Assembly: GCF_000613345.1 (NCBI RefSeq)
Contig: NZ_BAIS01000012.1
Span: forward strand, 1-48,744
DNA: 48,744 nucleotides
From: Prevotella disiens JCM 6334 = ATCC 29426
GTDB taxonomy: Bacteria; Bacteroidota; Bacteroidia; Bacteroidales; Bacteroidaceae
Direction of reading: 5' to 3'
Shown: one piece after another, positions 35,172-44,367 of the stretch
Layout of the letters: every line of letters starts with the position of its first letter
Position numbering within the stretch: the stretch's first letter is position 1
Notes under the pieces: generated by a model
What the model was told of the DNA's origin: nothing
What the model saw: the letters and a program-made list of their open reading frames with translations, nothing else
Database searches by the model: none
Program-made: the position numbers and the translations under genes

Positions 35172-36110
35172 TTAAACTGGAATTAAGAAATTAATAACTT
35201 CCTTTTCTACCATTATTTTAAAAGGGCCAACAGGGGTTTTTGACATCAAACGTCCATCAATACCGATTAAAGTGCGTGGTTCAACTTGCATTTCCAACTC
35301 CTGCGCACGATATGGGTGGACACTTCTATGATTCAAAAACTTCCCTCGCAAGAATAGATAAATGCCTTCAAAGAGTTGTGTTACTTCGGGGTGATAGACC
35401 ACAGAAACGTCTAATTGCCCATTGTAAGGAACAGCATTTGGCGTTTGTCCATAGCCTTTTGCGTTGCCAACACATACGGTCATCACTTTACGTTTAATGA
35501 CATCGGTATTGATTTTAATGTGCATGTGGAAATCTAATCGTTGGAAAGCCAACAAAATAAAAGAGAAAATGAAAGACAAACTGCGTGAACCAAAGAGGTT
35601 ACGGGTACGGCGGCGAAGGTTCATAATGGTGGCTATCAACCCGACATTGATACAATTCAAGAAATAACGATGGCATTTTTCGCCTTTCCTATTTGTGTAA
35701 CGAATGCAACCAAGGTCTATTTTGCGAACACGATGTGCCTTCAACGACTCTATTGTCGTTTCAATATCATCGTCTTCGAAGCCCCAAAAATGAGCAAAAT
35801 CGTTCATTACTCCATTAGGAATTACACCGATACAAGTGCGCTCGCGAACTTCTTTGTCTTCGTGCATGAGGACATTTATGGTATCATTCAAAGCAGAATC
35901 GCCTCCAAAGATAATGATAGTTCGGTAGCCGTTGCCTATCATCATTCTGATAAGCCTATCAACACCAGCAGAACTTTCGCTCTGTATCATATCAAAATCA
36001 ATGTTGTTAGCTTTAAGACATTGCTCAACATGCTCCCAACGTTTGTGTGGATTGCTTAATAATCCGCCTTTTGGGCAATAAAGTATGCCCCATTTCTTTT
36101 CGTCTACCAT
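35172..36110 (-). CDS. Diacylglycerol kinase-like lipid kinase family protein
   Basis: A 312-residue protein of the DAGK/NAD-kinase-like fold (YegS/DgkB group) that phosphorylates diacylglycerol or a related lipid. The nucleotide-binding segment I-I-I-F-G-G-D-S-A-L-N-D lies near residue 83, where the usual G-G-D-G-T is G-G-D-S-A, and G-V-I-P-N-G-V-M-N-D-F-A follows near 118. The C-terminal domain has V-C-V-G-N-A-K-G-Y-G and I-G-I-D-G-R-L. The start is ambiguous: 36110 (M-V-D-E-K-K-W-G) fits homologues best, with ATG 36143 or 36188 as alternatives. miaA lies directly upstream on the same strand. Confidence 0.85.
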   Translation of the reverse strand: MVDEKKWGILYCPKGGLLSNPHKRWEHVEQCLKANNIDFDMIQSESSAGVDRLIRMMIGNGYRTIIIFGGDSALNDTINVLMHEDKEVRERTCIGVIPNGVMNDFAHFWGFEDDDIETTIESLKAHRVRKIDLGCIRYTNRKGEKCHRYFLNCINVGLIATIMNLRRRTRNLFGSRSLSFIFSFILLAFQRLDFHMHIKINTDVIKRKVMTVCVGNAKGYGQTPNAVPYNGQLDVSVVYHPEVTQLFEGIYLFLRGKFLNHRSVHPYRAQELEMQVEPRTLIGIDGRLMSKTPVGPFKIMVEKEVINFLIPV

Positions 36111-36189
36111 ACTTTCCCTTTTTATAATAATGGCTTTTGACATTAAATCATCACTCTTTTTAACAAAAAAAGTAATAGATAATAACAAA

Positions 36190-37128
36190 TTAGCCTATTT
36201 TTTCTTTTTCTATAAGCGATTGAACGTAAGCAATTTTCTCGTCCAATGGCTTTCCTGCATCTATCCAATTTATATGAAAGCCACGACGTTCCATGCCACG
36301 AAACCACGTCATTTGGCGTTTGGAAAACTGATGAATGGCAATTTCTAAGTTGCGAAACATCTCTTCGTAAGTGAGTTTGCCAATGACATATTGGGTAACA
36401 AATTTATATTCCAACCCATAATAGATAAGGTCGTCGGCAGGAATGCCCGATTCGAGCAATGTTTTTATTTCATCGACCATGCCCTCTTCCAACCTAACTC
36501 GCAAGCGTTTTGTAATTTTCTGACGACGTTCTTCACGACTAATATCCACGCCAACAATGATAGAATCGATAGTTGGCATTGCACGGTCAGGAGTTGGGTG
36601 TTCCAATTCGTAGGTTTCAATTTCGATAGCACGAATTGCACGCTTTGTAGTGTCTACATCGGTGCGATTGTGCATAGCCGAATGATTCTTTTCTTTCAAC
36701 TCTGCAAGAATGTTTGTCAATTCCTCGAGCGTTTTATCTTCCAAATTGGCACGCAACTGTGGGTTTTGTGGAACTGGCGACAAGGCGTATCCTTTTAAAA
36801 CAGCCTCAACATAAAGTCCTGTTCCTCCACAAAGTATAACAGGTTTCTCTCGCTTTTTTATATCTTCGTATGCCTTTTGAAAGTCGTTTTGGTATTGAAA
36901 AAGATTGTATTTGGTACCAGGTTCGACAATATCTATCAAATGATAAGGCACTTTTTTGCCATTTATTTCATAGTCGGCAAGGTCTTTTCCTGTGCCAATA
37001 TCCATTCTTCGGTAGACCTGTCGGCTATCTGCACTAATAACTTCTGCCCCTATTGAAGCAGCAAGCGCAGTGGCAAAATTAGTTTTTCCACTTGCCGTGG
37101 GACCTATTATCGTTATCATCTTCTCCAT
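36190..37128 (-). CDS. miaA: tRNA dimethylallyltransferase MiaA
   Basis: A 312-residue enzyme that adds a dimethylallyl group to A37 of tRNAs reading UNN codons. It has a P-loop G-P-T-A-S-G-K-T near residue 8, D-S-R-Q-V-Y near 36, G-G-T-G-L-Y near 103, and K-R-Q-M-T-W-F-R near 275. Length is normal. The start is placed at ATG 37128 (M-E-K-M-I-T-I-I-G); ATG 37119 is equally close. It has its own -7 promoter element immediately upstream and sits after the gap terminator. Confidence 0.95.
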   Translation of the reverse strand: MEKMITIIGPTASGKTNFATALAASIGAEVISADSRQVYRRMDIGTGKDLADYEINGKKVPYHLIDIVEPGTKYNLFQYQNDFQKAYEDIKKREKPVILCGGTGLYVEAVLKGYALSPVPQNPQLRANLEDKTLEELTNILAELKEKNHSAMHNRTDVDTTKRAIRAIEIETYELEHPTPDRAMPTIDSIIVGVDISREERRQKITKRLRVRLEEGMVDEIKTLLESGIPADDLIYYGLEYKFVTQYVIGKLTYEEMFRNLEIAIHQFSKRQMTWFRGMERRGFHINWIDAGKPLDEKIAYVQSLIEKEKIG

Positions 37129-37137
37129 ATTACCGCA

Positions 37138-37145
37138 CAAATATA
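37138..37145 (-). promoter_or_regulatory. -7 element of miaA
   Basis: TATATTTG on the minus strand, only about 10 bp before the ATG at 37128, so the mRNA leader would be very short or the start would be the ATG at 37119. Confidence 0.5.
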
Positions 37146-37150
37146 ATAAA

Positions 37151-37184
37151 AAAAAGCCATTCGGCAATCACCGAATGGCTTTTT
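37151..37184 (-). terminator. Terminator after gap, usable in both directions
   Basis: A perfect 14-bp stem AAAAAGCCATTCGG (37151-37164) with CCGAATGGCTTTTT (37171-37184), a 6-nt loop, and T/A runs on both sides. Confidence 0.92.
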
Positions 37185-37215
37185 AATATTGTTTTCTTAC
37201 AAATTTGCTGTTGGA

Positions 37216-38241
<1,026 letters not shown>

Positions 38242-38311
38242 TTATTTAAAGTGAATACTATATTACAACTTCTTACAAAAGAAAAAAGTAATATTTTAAT
38301 CTTTTCGTATG

Positions 38312-38342
38312 CAAAGATACAAAAAAAATATTATATTTGCAA
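38312..38342 (-). promoter_or_regulatory. Promoter of gap
   Basis: Minus strand: TTG (38342-38340), 20-bp spacer, TATCTTTG (38319-38312), a close match to the phylum consensus. The leader is about 75 nt. Confidence 0.75.
38332..38339 (+). promoter_or_regulatory. -7 element facing mscL
   Basis: TATATTTG on the plus strand, overlapping the divergent gap promoter region and about 115 bp before the mscL ATG. The two promoters may compete. Confidence 0.45.
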
Positions 38343-38455
38343 TCGAAAAGAGTATTAAACATTATTAAATAAAGGTGCATTTGAGGATAACATGATTTAT
38401 ATTAAGAAATTTAATCATTGCTTCTCTCTTACTACATCTATTAAAAAATTATTTT

Positions 38456-38836
38456 ATGGGATTTCTAAAAGAATTTAAAGCTTTCGCCATGCGTGGCAAT
38501 GTTATGGACATGGCTGTCGGTGTTATCATCGGTGGGGCATTTGGGAAGATTGTATCTTCATTAGTTGACGATATTTTTATGCCAATAATTGGTGTTCTTA
38601 CTGGTGGAATAGACTTCAGCAAAGTGAGCATTATGGTAGGCGATGCGGAAGTAAAATATGGTATGTTTATTCAAAACATCATTGACTTCCTCATTATCGC
38701 TATTTGTATCTTCACGATGATTAAGGCTATGAATAGTCTTTCCAAGAAGAAAGAAGAAGAACCAGCAGCACCAGCTGAACCTTCTAACGAAGAGAAATTG
38801 CTCGGTGAAATTCGTGATTTGTTGAAAAATAAGTAA
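38456..38836 (+). CDS. mscL: Large-conductance mechanosensitive channel
   Basis: A 126-residue inner membrane channel that opens under membrane tension to release solutes on osmotic downshock. The N-terminal amphipathic helix [14 protein letters not shown] is followed by the first membrane helix [17 protein letters not shown] short loop, a second helix ([13 protein letters not shown]) and a charged C-terminal helix with an alanine/proline linker follow. Complete. A strong terminator lies after the stop. Confidence 0.97.
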   Translation: MGFLKEFKAFAMRGNVMDMAVGVIIGGAFGKIVSSLVDDIFMPIIGVLTGGIDFSKVSIMVGDAEVKYGMFIQNIIDFLIIAICIFTMIKAMNSLSKKKEEEPAAPAEPSNEEKLLGEIRDLLKNK

Positions 38837-38871
38837 TTTTTCCTCCTTTAAACGTAAGAGGTATATATACA

Positions 38872-38899
38872 AAAAGGCGCACTTCTTTCGGTGCGCCTT
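38872..38899 (+). terminator. Rho-independent terminator of mscL
   Basis: A 10-bp stem AAAGGCGCAC (38872-38881) with GTGCGCCTTT (38890-38899), and an 8-nt loop. Confidence 0.88.
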
Positions 38900-39211
38900 T
38901 CTGTTTTTATTGCTCTGTAAAATCATTATGGGGGCAAAATAAATGAAGTTTTGTTTCTTGAACCATAGGAAATTTTAAACAATCGCATATTACACTGAAA
39001 ATCAACAACTTATACTTACACGTTTCAAATCTATTATTTTACCACAGAAAACAGCCTGTTTTGAGCGTTAAAACCTATTGTTTTGAAGGGTAAAATAGAC
39101 ACTTTTAAAATCATAGCTATTAGGCGTTGTTCTAAAATCCACAAACAAGTAGAAAAAATCAACATTTCTTAACCTTTTATTGTCGCATAGCTACATCGTA
39201 ATCAATGCGGT
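38900..39211. other. 312-bp intergenic spacer between converging mscL and transferase genes
   Basis: No gene seen. It contains only the 22-bp-period repeats at 39042-39107. Confidence 0.6.
39042..39107. repeat. 22-bp-period dyad repeats (family 2, locus 3, inverted)
   Basis: Read on the minus strand, two clear 22-bp units start CAAAACAATAGGTTTT (39085) and CAAAACAGGCTGTTTT (39063). A degenerate third unit lies at 39086-39107. The AAAACAG-G-CTGTTTT core is a perfect dyad. Confidence 0.75.
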
Positions 39212-40933
39212 TTAACACCTTGCGAGAACGTTGCTTATTGTATTGTGGTGTAAGCATACAGCGGTCAGCCTTATAGCTTTTGTTTCGATTCCAGCCAAAT
39301 AGAAGAGCAAATGAGGCAAATCGTCTGTCATAAATTTATTGGTTCGGGCTTGATGAATTTGCTTGAACAATTCGTGATGAGTAGCTTTATAAACAGGCGA
39401 ACACCATATCCAAAAAGGTATTTCAAACTCTTCATGATATTTCTTCACGTCTATTTGCTCGACTTCGGTCAGTCTGCCTGCCATTCTTACGTCTTTACCA
39501 TAACATTCTTCGCCATGGTCGGATAAATAAATCACAATTGCATTTTCATTTCTGAATTGTTCTACTATCTTGCTCAACACAAAGTCGTTATAAAGCGTAG
39601 CATTGTCATATTGAGCTATGGTTTCTTTTTCCTCATTGGTTAAATCTTTGCGTGGATAATCGCTGATTCCAAATTTTGCCATGGTGGGTTTACAACGCAT
39701 AGAATACTGAAAATGCTGTCCTAAAAGATGAAAAATAACCAATTGTGGTTGCCTTTTCTTTCCAACAATAGCCTGATAATCGCTTAAAAGTTCGTCGTCA
39801 TATTCATGAATATTGGCATTTCTATCGTCAAACATTTGCTCATTTAGTTGTGGGTGGTTCAAGAAAAATCCACCAGAAAGATTGTTTACCCAATCTGGAG
39901 TATAATTCACGCCATAGGGAAATTGGTTCGACAAGAAGCTAACACGATAGCCTGCTTTTTTGAATAATGTGGGAAAAAGTGCCACCTCGCTCCAATCGGT
40001 CTTGTCGCCAACAGATTGGAGGGAGAAAATTTGTTTGAAAACTCTGCTCGTTAAGTTCCATGGGGCAATGACATCGGTAAAAACAGCTAACGAATCTTTG
40101 CCTTTCATCATGGCTAATTGGTTGGGAGTGGTGGGTTTATTGTAGCCATAGAGTTGAGAATGGTGACGGTTGGCACTTTCACCTATTATTAAAACAATGG
40201 TAGGGGAAGTGAATTTGCACGAATCAACCGCAACCATAGTATTGGCTTTTATAACGCCTTCCACTTGCTTTCCTATTAAATAATTGGTGTAAAGTCCGTA
40301 AGCAACACGTTCAACGGGGTGGTAAATATGGGCAAAACCATTGACAACAGCTACTTCGAGTTCGGATAAATTCTTTGCAGAATACAATTGAATTTTATCG
40401 AAAAGACTGATTGTTGTTCCTATTAAAATGCTGATAAACAGTGAGAAAGAAATAAGATGATGTCGTAAAAAATGGTCTTTTATTTGGGTTTTCCTTATCG
40501 CCATGAACGCATGACAAAGGGCAAGTAAGAGAATTATGCCTACTGTGGAAAACAAAATTTCGGGTTTAATGTATTGTGAGCAGAACTCTGCCGACTCTCT
40601 GCCTGTAGTTTCTTGCGCCAATAGCAACATGGTTGGCGAAAGTGGCGTACCAAAGAGTGTTTTACACCCTGCATCGGCAATGGCTATTGCATAAATGCCA
40701 CAACTTAAAACGAAGCGCAACACACGGCGCAAGGTAGATTTGAAAATGCTTAATATGGCACAAAGCCAATAAACATCAGCTAAAAGTTCGATATAACCCC
40801 AAAGATTTCGATGACTTATATGGGTTATTGCGCCCACCAAAAGCATAAAAACAAAAAATAATTTGTTCTTTTCTATGGGTTTTAGCAAATACGTTGCAAA
40901 CGTTAAACTACGCATTCTTTGTTTTAATTGCAT
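39212..40933 (-). CDS. Phosphoethanolamine transferase-like membrane sulfatase-fold protein
   Basis: About 573 residues. Five hydrophobic helices lie in the first 200 residues, then a periplasmic alkaline-phosphatase/sulfatase-fold domain. The domain begins with V-L-I-I-G-E-S-A-N-R-H-H-S-Q-L-Y-G-Y and P-T-T-P-N-Q, as in EptA/CptA lipid A or core phosphoethanolamine transferases. A metal-binding Y-L-S-D-H-G-E-E-C-Y-G lies near the C-terminus. The nucleophile position is serine (G-E-S) where many EptA proteins have threonine. The frame is open up to ATG 41119, but that lies inside a terminator hairpin, so I start at M-Q-L-K-Q-R (40933). Likely decorates lipid A or other envelope glycans; a role in cationic peptide resistance is possible. 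Confidence 0.85.
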   Translation of the reverse strand: MQLKQRMRSLTFATYLLKPIEKNKLFFVFMLLVGAITHISHRNLWGYIELLADVYWLCAILSIFKSTLRRVLRFVLSCGIYAIAIADAGCKTLFGTPLSPTMLLLAQETTGRESAEFCSQYIKPEILFSTVGIILLLALCHAFMAIRKTQIKDHFLRHHLISFSLFISILIGTTISLFDKIQLYSAKNLSELEVAVVNGFAHIYHPVERVAYGLYTNYLIGKQVEGVIKANTMVAVDSCKFTSPTIVLIIGESANRHHSQLYGYNKPTTPNQLAMMKGKDSLAVFTDVIAPWNLTSRVFKQIFSLQSVGDKTDWSEVALFPTLFKKAGYRVSFLSNQFPYGVNYTPDWVNNLSGGFFLNHPQLNEQMFDDRNANIHEYDDELLSDYQAIVGKKRQPQLVIFHLLGQHFQYSMRCKPTMAKFGISDYPRKDLTNEEKETIAQYDNATLYNDFVLSKIVEQFRNENAIVIYLSDHGEECYGKDVRMAGRLTEVEQIDVKKYHEEFEIPFWIWCSPVYKATHHELFKQIHQARTNKFMTDDLPHLLFYLAGIETKAIRLTAVCLHHNTISNVLARC

Positions 40934-41092
40934 TGCTTTTTCATTTTTCTTTGATTCATTTTTGGCTAAGAGGGGTATTCTCTCATTCGCTTCGTATGGC
41001 TGAATGGCTGAAAGTTTGTTCCTTCTTCTAATATTTAAGGTGGGTTTCTTGCGGTGGTAGTTTTTAGAATCCAACCTAAAACTATCTTTATC

Positions 41093-41130
41093 AAAAAAAG
41101 CCTCAACTCCTATTAGCAAAGTTAAGGCTT
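41093..41130 (-). terminator. Minus-strand terminator, probably that of the displaced guaA gene
   Basis: Minus strand: AAGCCTTAACT (41130-41120) pairs with AGTTGAGGCTT (41108-41098) with one wobble, followed by a run of T. No gene ends on this strand nearby except the putative guaA tail at 41162, so it is likely the native guaA terminator left outside the mobile element. Confidence 0.75.
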
Positions 41131-41161
41131 CTATTTTTATGATTTAACGAATAGCTTGTTT

Positions 41162-41173
41162 CTATTCCCACTC
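41162..41173 (-). other. Candidate attachment site: guaA 3'-end core
   Basis: Minus strand reads GAGTGGGAATAG, that is E-W-E-stop, the conserved end of GMP synthase. GAGTGGGA at the 3' end of guaA is a known attachment site of genomic islands. The codons before it (…L-L-C-R-V) are not guaA-like, so only the core is present. This fits the left junction of an element lying to the right, with the true guaA beyond the window. Confidence 0.6.
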
Positions 41174-41356
41174 AACACGGCAAAGCAGCTTTTGGTTTGC
41201 TTATAATCATCATATTATCAGTAATTTATACCATATACTTGGCATTATAGCTACTTAGCTGGTGTCCGTTTCTGGTGTTCATTCTGTTTTCTTATAAACT
41301 AAGACCTGCAAGCACACGCCTCATCTTGCATCGTTGTGCTACCGTCTTTCGTGCTG

Positions 41357-41387
41357 CAAATATAGGGAAAATAGCCCGTACCAGCAA
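41357..41387 (-). promoter_or_regulatory. Outward-facing promoter at the left end of the second element
   Basis: Minus strand: TTG (41387-41385), exact 20-bp spacer, TATATTTG (41364-41357). The transcript would run left across the attachment core and end at the terminator at 41093-41130, with no gene in between. Confidence 0.6.
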
Positions 41388-41493
41388 GGATTTATAATAA
41401 TATATGGTGGTAAGTCCTTATTTTATAGGTGATTTATTCGTTTTTCTCGGATTTTTTTAGTAAACTTTGTAGGCAGAAACCAAAACAAGCAAG

Positions 41494-41946
41494 ATGACAT
41501 TAAGATACGAGGACATGAGCAAGAACGAGAGGTTTGCAGCTACTATGGGCAATCTCTTACGGATGGCTTTGGGCGTTGCCAAAGACAGAATAGTGAAAGT
41601 TGATAAACTTATAGGCAATTGTGTTTACTTTAAGGAGGGGCATGGGCTTGAAGAAGTGGATGAATATAACGCCTTTCTCTACTTCGTCAATCGTAAGGTG
41701 TTCAACAAGAAGTTTTGGGAGGAGGCTGAACTTTGCGATTGCTCAAACACAGACATTGAGAAGCAACGCCTCATTGCCTACTTTGGAGAGCATAGCCCCT
41801 TGGTAAACTTTGAGCATCCTTCGGCTTACGAATACATCTGCTACCAGCTCATAGATGACATATACACGCACGATACAACAGAGCGTATCAAGGTGCTTGA
41901 AATTTTCAAAACCTTTGCACTGTTGGTTTACAAAACCACAAAATAA
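41494..41946 (+). CDS. Hypothetical protein of the second mobile element
   Basis: A 150-residue soluble protein that I do not recognise. It starts with a helical segment (Y-E-D-M-S-K-N-E-R-F-A-A-T-M-G-N-L-L-R-M). It has several cysteines (C-D-C-S) in the middle and a C-terminal helix ending in L-L-V-Y-K-T-T-K. No signal peptide or membrane segment. It is the first gene inside the element and is followed by a weak hairpin (GCCCCTTG at 41949 with CAAAGGGC ending at 41976). Confidence 0.7.
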   Translation: MTLRYEDMSKNERFAATMGNLLRMALGVAKDRIVKVDKLIGNCVYFKEGHGLEEVDEYNAFLYFVNRKVFNKKFWEEAELCDCSNTDIEKQRLIAYFGEHSPLVNFEHPSAYEYICYQLIDDIYTHDTTERIKVLEIFKTFALLVYKTTK

Positions 41947-41948
41947 AA

Positions 41949-41976
41949 GCCCCTTGTCTCCGTATGGGCAAAGGGC
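41949..41976 (+). terminator. Possible terminator between converging genes
   Basis: GCCCCTTG and CAAAGGGC pair with one mismatch. There is no strong T-run on the plus strand. Confidence 0.4.
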
Positions 41977-42000
41977 ATTATAGGCAGAATTATTATTAGT

Positions 42001-42690
42001 TTAGAACTTATAGCCTAACTTTATACTTAGACTTCTATTCTTTGCACCAGGAGTTAAATCTAACACTTCGGAGTTTTCTTCTGTTCCCTCTTTCTCCAAA
42101 TTAGAGCCTTTATATAAATCAATAAATCCAAAGTCATATCCAACAGAAATGGTGAACTTTTGTGCCAATTCTACACCAAATTGTAAACCGAGACCAACAT
42201 CAAATCGTTTGAGTCCATCAAAAGTTTTTACAGTTCTTTCGTTATGCTTGATTTTTCCCTTGTTATAGAGTTCTTCATCAAGTTCTTTACCCTCAGAATT
42301 ACCAAACAAACCAACTCCGATATATGGTCCTGCCTCTCCAAAGATAGCAAATTTTGGATTTACCGAATAGTGATACCCTATGTGGATAGGTATATCCAAA
42401 TAATATGAAGAAACGGTCCATCTACCCAAATCACCTAAATCTAAGTCTGTTCCTTTTCTTTCCAAGAAAGCTCCAGAACTTAGATAAATTCCATCTGAAA
42501 TAGTTGGCATTTCTAAAATGCCCTTTACTCCCACACCAAAGCCGAAACGAGACCCCATAGAACCAAGTTTGGAAGAATTAAATTCTACCAATCCTTCCCA
42601 TTTAATGTTGCTCAACTTGGCAGTAGACTGTGCTTGAACTTGCAATGCAACAATCAAGCAAAGTACAACTAAATAAAATTTTTGCTTCAT
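42001..42690 (-). CDS. Outer membrane beta-barrel protein
   Basis: A 229-residue exported protein with a signal peptide (M-K-Q-K-F-Y-L-V-V-L-C, cleavage after V-Q-A-Q). It has alternating strands ending in S-I-K-L-G-Y-K-F, the aromatic C-terminal residue typical of outer membrane barrels. Segments such as F-G-F-G-V-G-V-K-G and F-D-V-G-L-G-L-Q-F-G-V-E resemble the Bacteroidota OmpW/PorT-like small barrel group (OMP_b-brl_2). A second barrel-like gene lies 97 bp upstream. Carriage on a mobile element is somewhat unusual for a plain porin-like protein. Confidence 0.8.
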   Translation of the reverse strand: MKQKFYLVVLCLIVALQVQAQSTAKLSNIKWEGLVEFNSSKLGSMGSRFGFGVGVKGILEMPTISDGIYLSSGAFLERKGTDLDLGDLGRWTVSSYYLDIPIHIGYHYSVNPKFAIFGEAGPYIGVGLFGNSEGKELDEELYNKGKIKHNERTVKTFDGLKRFDVGLGLQFGVELAQKFTISVGYDFGFIDLYKGSNLEKEGTEENSEVLDLTPGAKNRSLSIKLGYKF

Positions 42691-42787
42691 AATTAAATAA
42701 ATTATCTGTTATTAAATCTACCTATTCATAGTATCTTCATTGTCTTGTTTATAAACTGCATTGACAGAGTATAAAACAACAATTCGT

Positions 42788-43255
42788 TTAGAACTTATAT
42801 TTTGCCCCAAGCGTAACATTTGCTTTTAATTTTTCAAAGCCTATCCATATTGCGTTAGGAGCAATAAAGACACCGAAGTTATCTTTTATATTATAATTCA
42901 CTCTTACACCTCCATTGAAGGCAAATGCTTGATGATTTGTCTCTTCATATTTGTTTTTAGTACCGCCGATACCAAGAATTAGCTCTGTATTGATTGGCAG
43001 CTTTCTTACTTTATCCTTTGTAAGATTTTTCACCCAGTTTATCATAAGCGACATCTGCTCAAGGTCTGTGTTTCTTAACTGCTGTCTGAATTGAATTTCA
43101 ATTCCGCCATACTTGGAGAGGTATCTTCCGATGCTCACATCTACATAACTCACATCTACACCTACTCCTGCTGTTGCCTGCCATTTCTTGCTTTGGGCAT
43201 TAAGGTTACTCACGGCCATAAGCAGTACTAAAAAGATTAAACTAATTTTCTTCAT
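42788..43255 (-). CDS. Small exported beta-barrel-like protein
   Basis: A 155-residue exported protein. Its signal peptide (M-K-K-I-S-L-I-F, cleavage after L-N-A-Q) is followed by beta-rich sequence (A-T-A-G-V-G-V-D-V-S-Y-V-D-V) and the end N-V-T-L-G-A-K-Y-K-F with terminal phenylalanine. It probably forms a small outer membrane barrel. TraO-like conjugation proteins have a related look, but I could not match it to one. It lies between the barrel gene and a lipoprotein gene on the same strand, so these may form an envelope operon. Confidence 0.7.
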   Translation of the reverse strand: MKKISLIFLVLLMAVSNLNAQSKKWQATAGVGVDVSYVDVSIGRYLSKYGGIEIQFRQQLRNTDLEQMSLMINWVKNLTKDKVRKLPINTELILGIGGTKNKYEETNHQAFAFNGGVRVNYNIKDNFGVFIAPNAIWIGFEKLKANVTLGAKYKF

Positions 43256-43272
43256 AAAATTTGTTGTTTGCT

Positions 43273-43743
43273 TTATAGTTTAACATTGATAATTCTAAAA
43301 TCATTTTTGGTATCTATAATTACACCATTGGCATTTAACTTACGAGCATGCCGTACAGCCTTCTTCAAAAGGTTTCTTCCTATCAAGGTGCGTTCCGTTC
43401 TTACTAATGGAAACAACCAAGGATAATAAGAGCCAAATGCCACGACCTCAAAATCTTTGTCCAATTCTCGCTCGCTCATATAGATGGCGACTGCCATGCA
43501 AGTGTCTGCTTTTATAGTATCGCCATTGCAATACCTTTCTTTTAGCTCTTTTGTTTCAAAATAACCTGACCTTGGTGTAAGGGCAATACTTCCTACCTTT
43601 ACTGCTCCTGCTCCTGCTTTCACTAATGTAACCATCGTGCTGCAAGATGACAGACCAAGGCATAAGAGCGAAAAAGCTATTACACGATGCTTCGGTATGC
43701 GGTGTAGATTATGATAGATGATTGCCAAAATACAAGTTGCCAA
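43273..43743 (-). CDS. Predicted lipoprotein of the second element
   Basis: A 156-residue protein. A hydrophobic segment (R-V-I-A-F-S-L-L-C-L-G-L-S-S-C-S) ends in a good lipobox with the lipidated cysteine near residue 34. The start is uncertain, because no better ATG lies between 43743 and the signal sequence. The mature part has T-M-V-T-L-V-K-A-G-A-G-A-V-K-V-G-S and A-V-A-I-Y-M-S-E-R-E-L-D-K-D-F; no known domain. It lies 8 bp after the 87-residue gene, suggesting one transcript. Confidence 0.65.
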   Translation of the reverse strand: MATCILAIIYHNLHRIPKHRVIAFSLLCLGLSSCSTMVTLVKAGAGAVKVGSIALTPRSGYFETKELKERYCNGDTIKADTCMAVAIYMSERELDKDFEVVAFGSYYPWLFPLVRTERTLIGRNLLKKAVRHARKLNANGVIIDTKNDFRIINVKL

Positions 43744-43751
43744 AGGGTGTT

Positions 43752-44015
43752 TTAGAAAGGATACTCAATACCCTTGGAAGATAAAAAATGCTGAAAGGCA
43801 GGATATATTTTCGTTTCTTTCAGTAGTCTCAATTCTTCTGTATTGAGTTCACTAACCTGCTCTACTTTGTCTAAAGCGGCATTTAGTCGTTCATAACTTT
43901 CATCATCAAGGTCTCCTTCGTAATCTTCCATATATTTACGAAACTCCCTTATTTGCTCATCTGACCATGAAAATTTGATGGTCTTCTTTTCTGATTGTTT
44001 CAGATTGTCTTCCAT
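43752..44015 (-). CDS. Small acidic hypothetical protein
   Basis: An 87-residue, highly charged helical protein (I-R-E-F-R-K-Y-M-E-D-Y-E-G-D-L-D-D-E), rich in glutamate and lysine, with no signal peptide. Not recognised. It is the first gene of the leftward operon with the lipoprotein and barrel genes, and is preceded by a 53-nt nested hairpin 17 bp before its ATG and a consensus promoter about 320 bp upstream. Its size and charge would fit an antitoxin, inhibitor or immunity-type protein, but nothing proves it. Confidence 0.6.
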   Translation of the reverse strand: MEDNLKQSEKKTIKFSWSDEQIREFRKYMEDYEGDLDDESYERLNAALDKVEQVSELNTEELRLLKETKIYPAFQHFLSSKGIEYPF

Positions 44016-44031
44016 AGGGATAGGCTTTAAT

Positions 44032-44084
44032 CTGTGATATGTAGTTTCGACCCTAAACTACAACAAAAAGAAATATTATCACAG
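44032..44084 (-). promoter_or_regulatory. Nested hairpin in the leader of the 87-residue gene
   Basis: Outer arms CTGTGATA (44032-44039) and TATCACAG (44077-44084) enclose inner arms GTAGTTT (44041-44047) and AAACTAC (44055-44061). Both stems are perfect. The element ends 17 bp before the start codon at 44015. Confidence 0.65.
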
Positions 44085-44335
44085 CCATACAGAAAAAGTG
44101 GAGTCGAAAACCTACCAATCCTTCTCTGTGTGGGTCTGGACTCCCAATGGCAAAAAGGAGAGGGGGTACAACTCCACTGGATGTATTTCGTTGATACGAA
44201 TACAAACAGAGAGTGTAATCCCGCTAACCTGCTTGCCAGTTGAAATTGTCCAGATTTCACAGAGCAGTGTTTAGTGAAGATACACTTTTATCAATATGTC
44301 TACCGCAAAACAGTATTGACAGCAATGCGATGGTG

Positions 44336-44367
44336 CAAATATACAGATTTTAACTAAGATGTACAAA
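44336..44367 (-). promoter_or_regulatory. Consensus promoter, leftward
   Basis: Minus strand: TTTG (44367-44364), 20-bp spacer, TATATTTG (44343-44336). The leader to the first ORF is about 315 nt. Confidence 0.72.

Noticed and set aside
40934..41119. Longer N-terminus of the phosphoethanolamine transferase-like protein from ATG 41119
   Set aside because: The start lies within a terminator hairpin and the added residues are not membrane-like or family-like.
44016..44330. tmRNA or tRNA-like gene
   Set aside because: A GGTTTTCGACTCC stretch on the minus strand looks like a T-loop, but no acceptor stem, anticodon arm or CCA end could be built.
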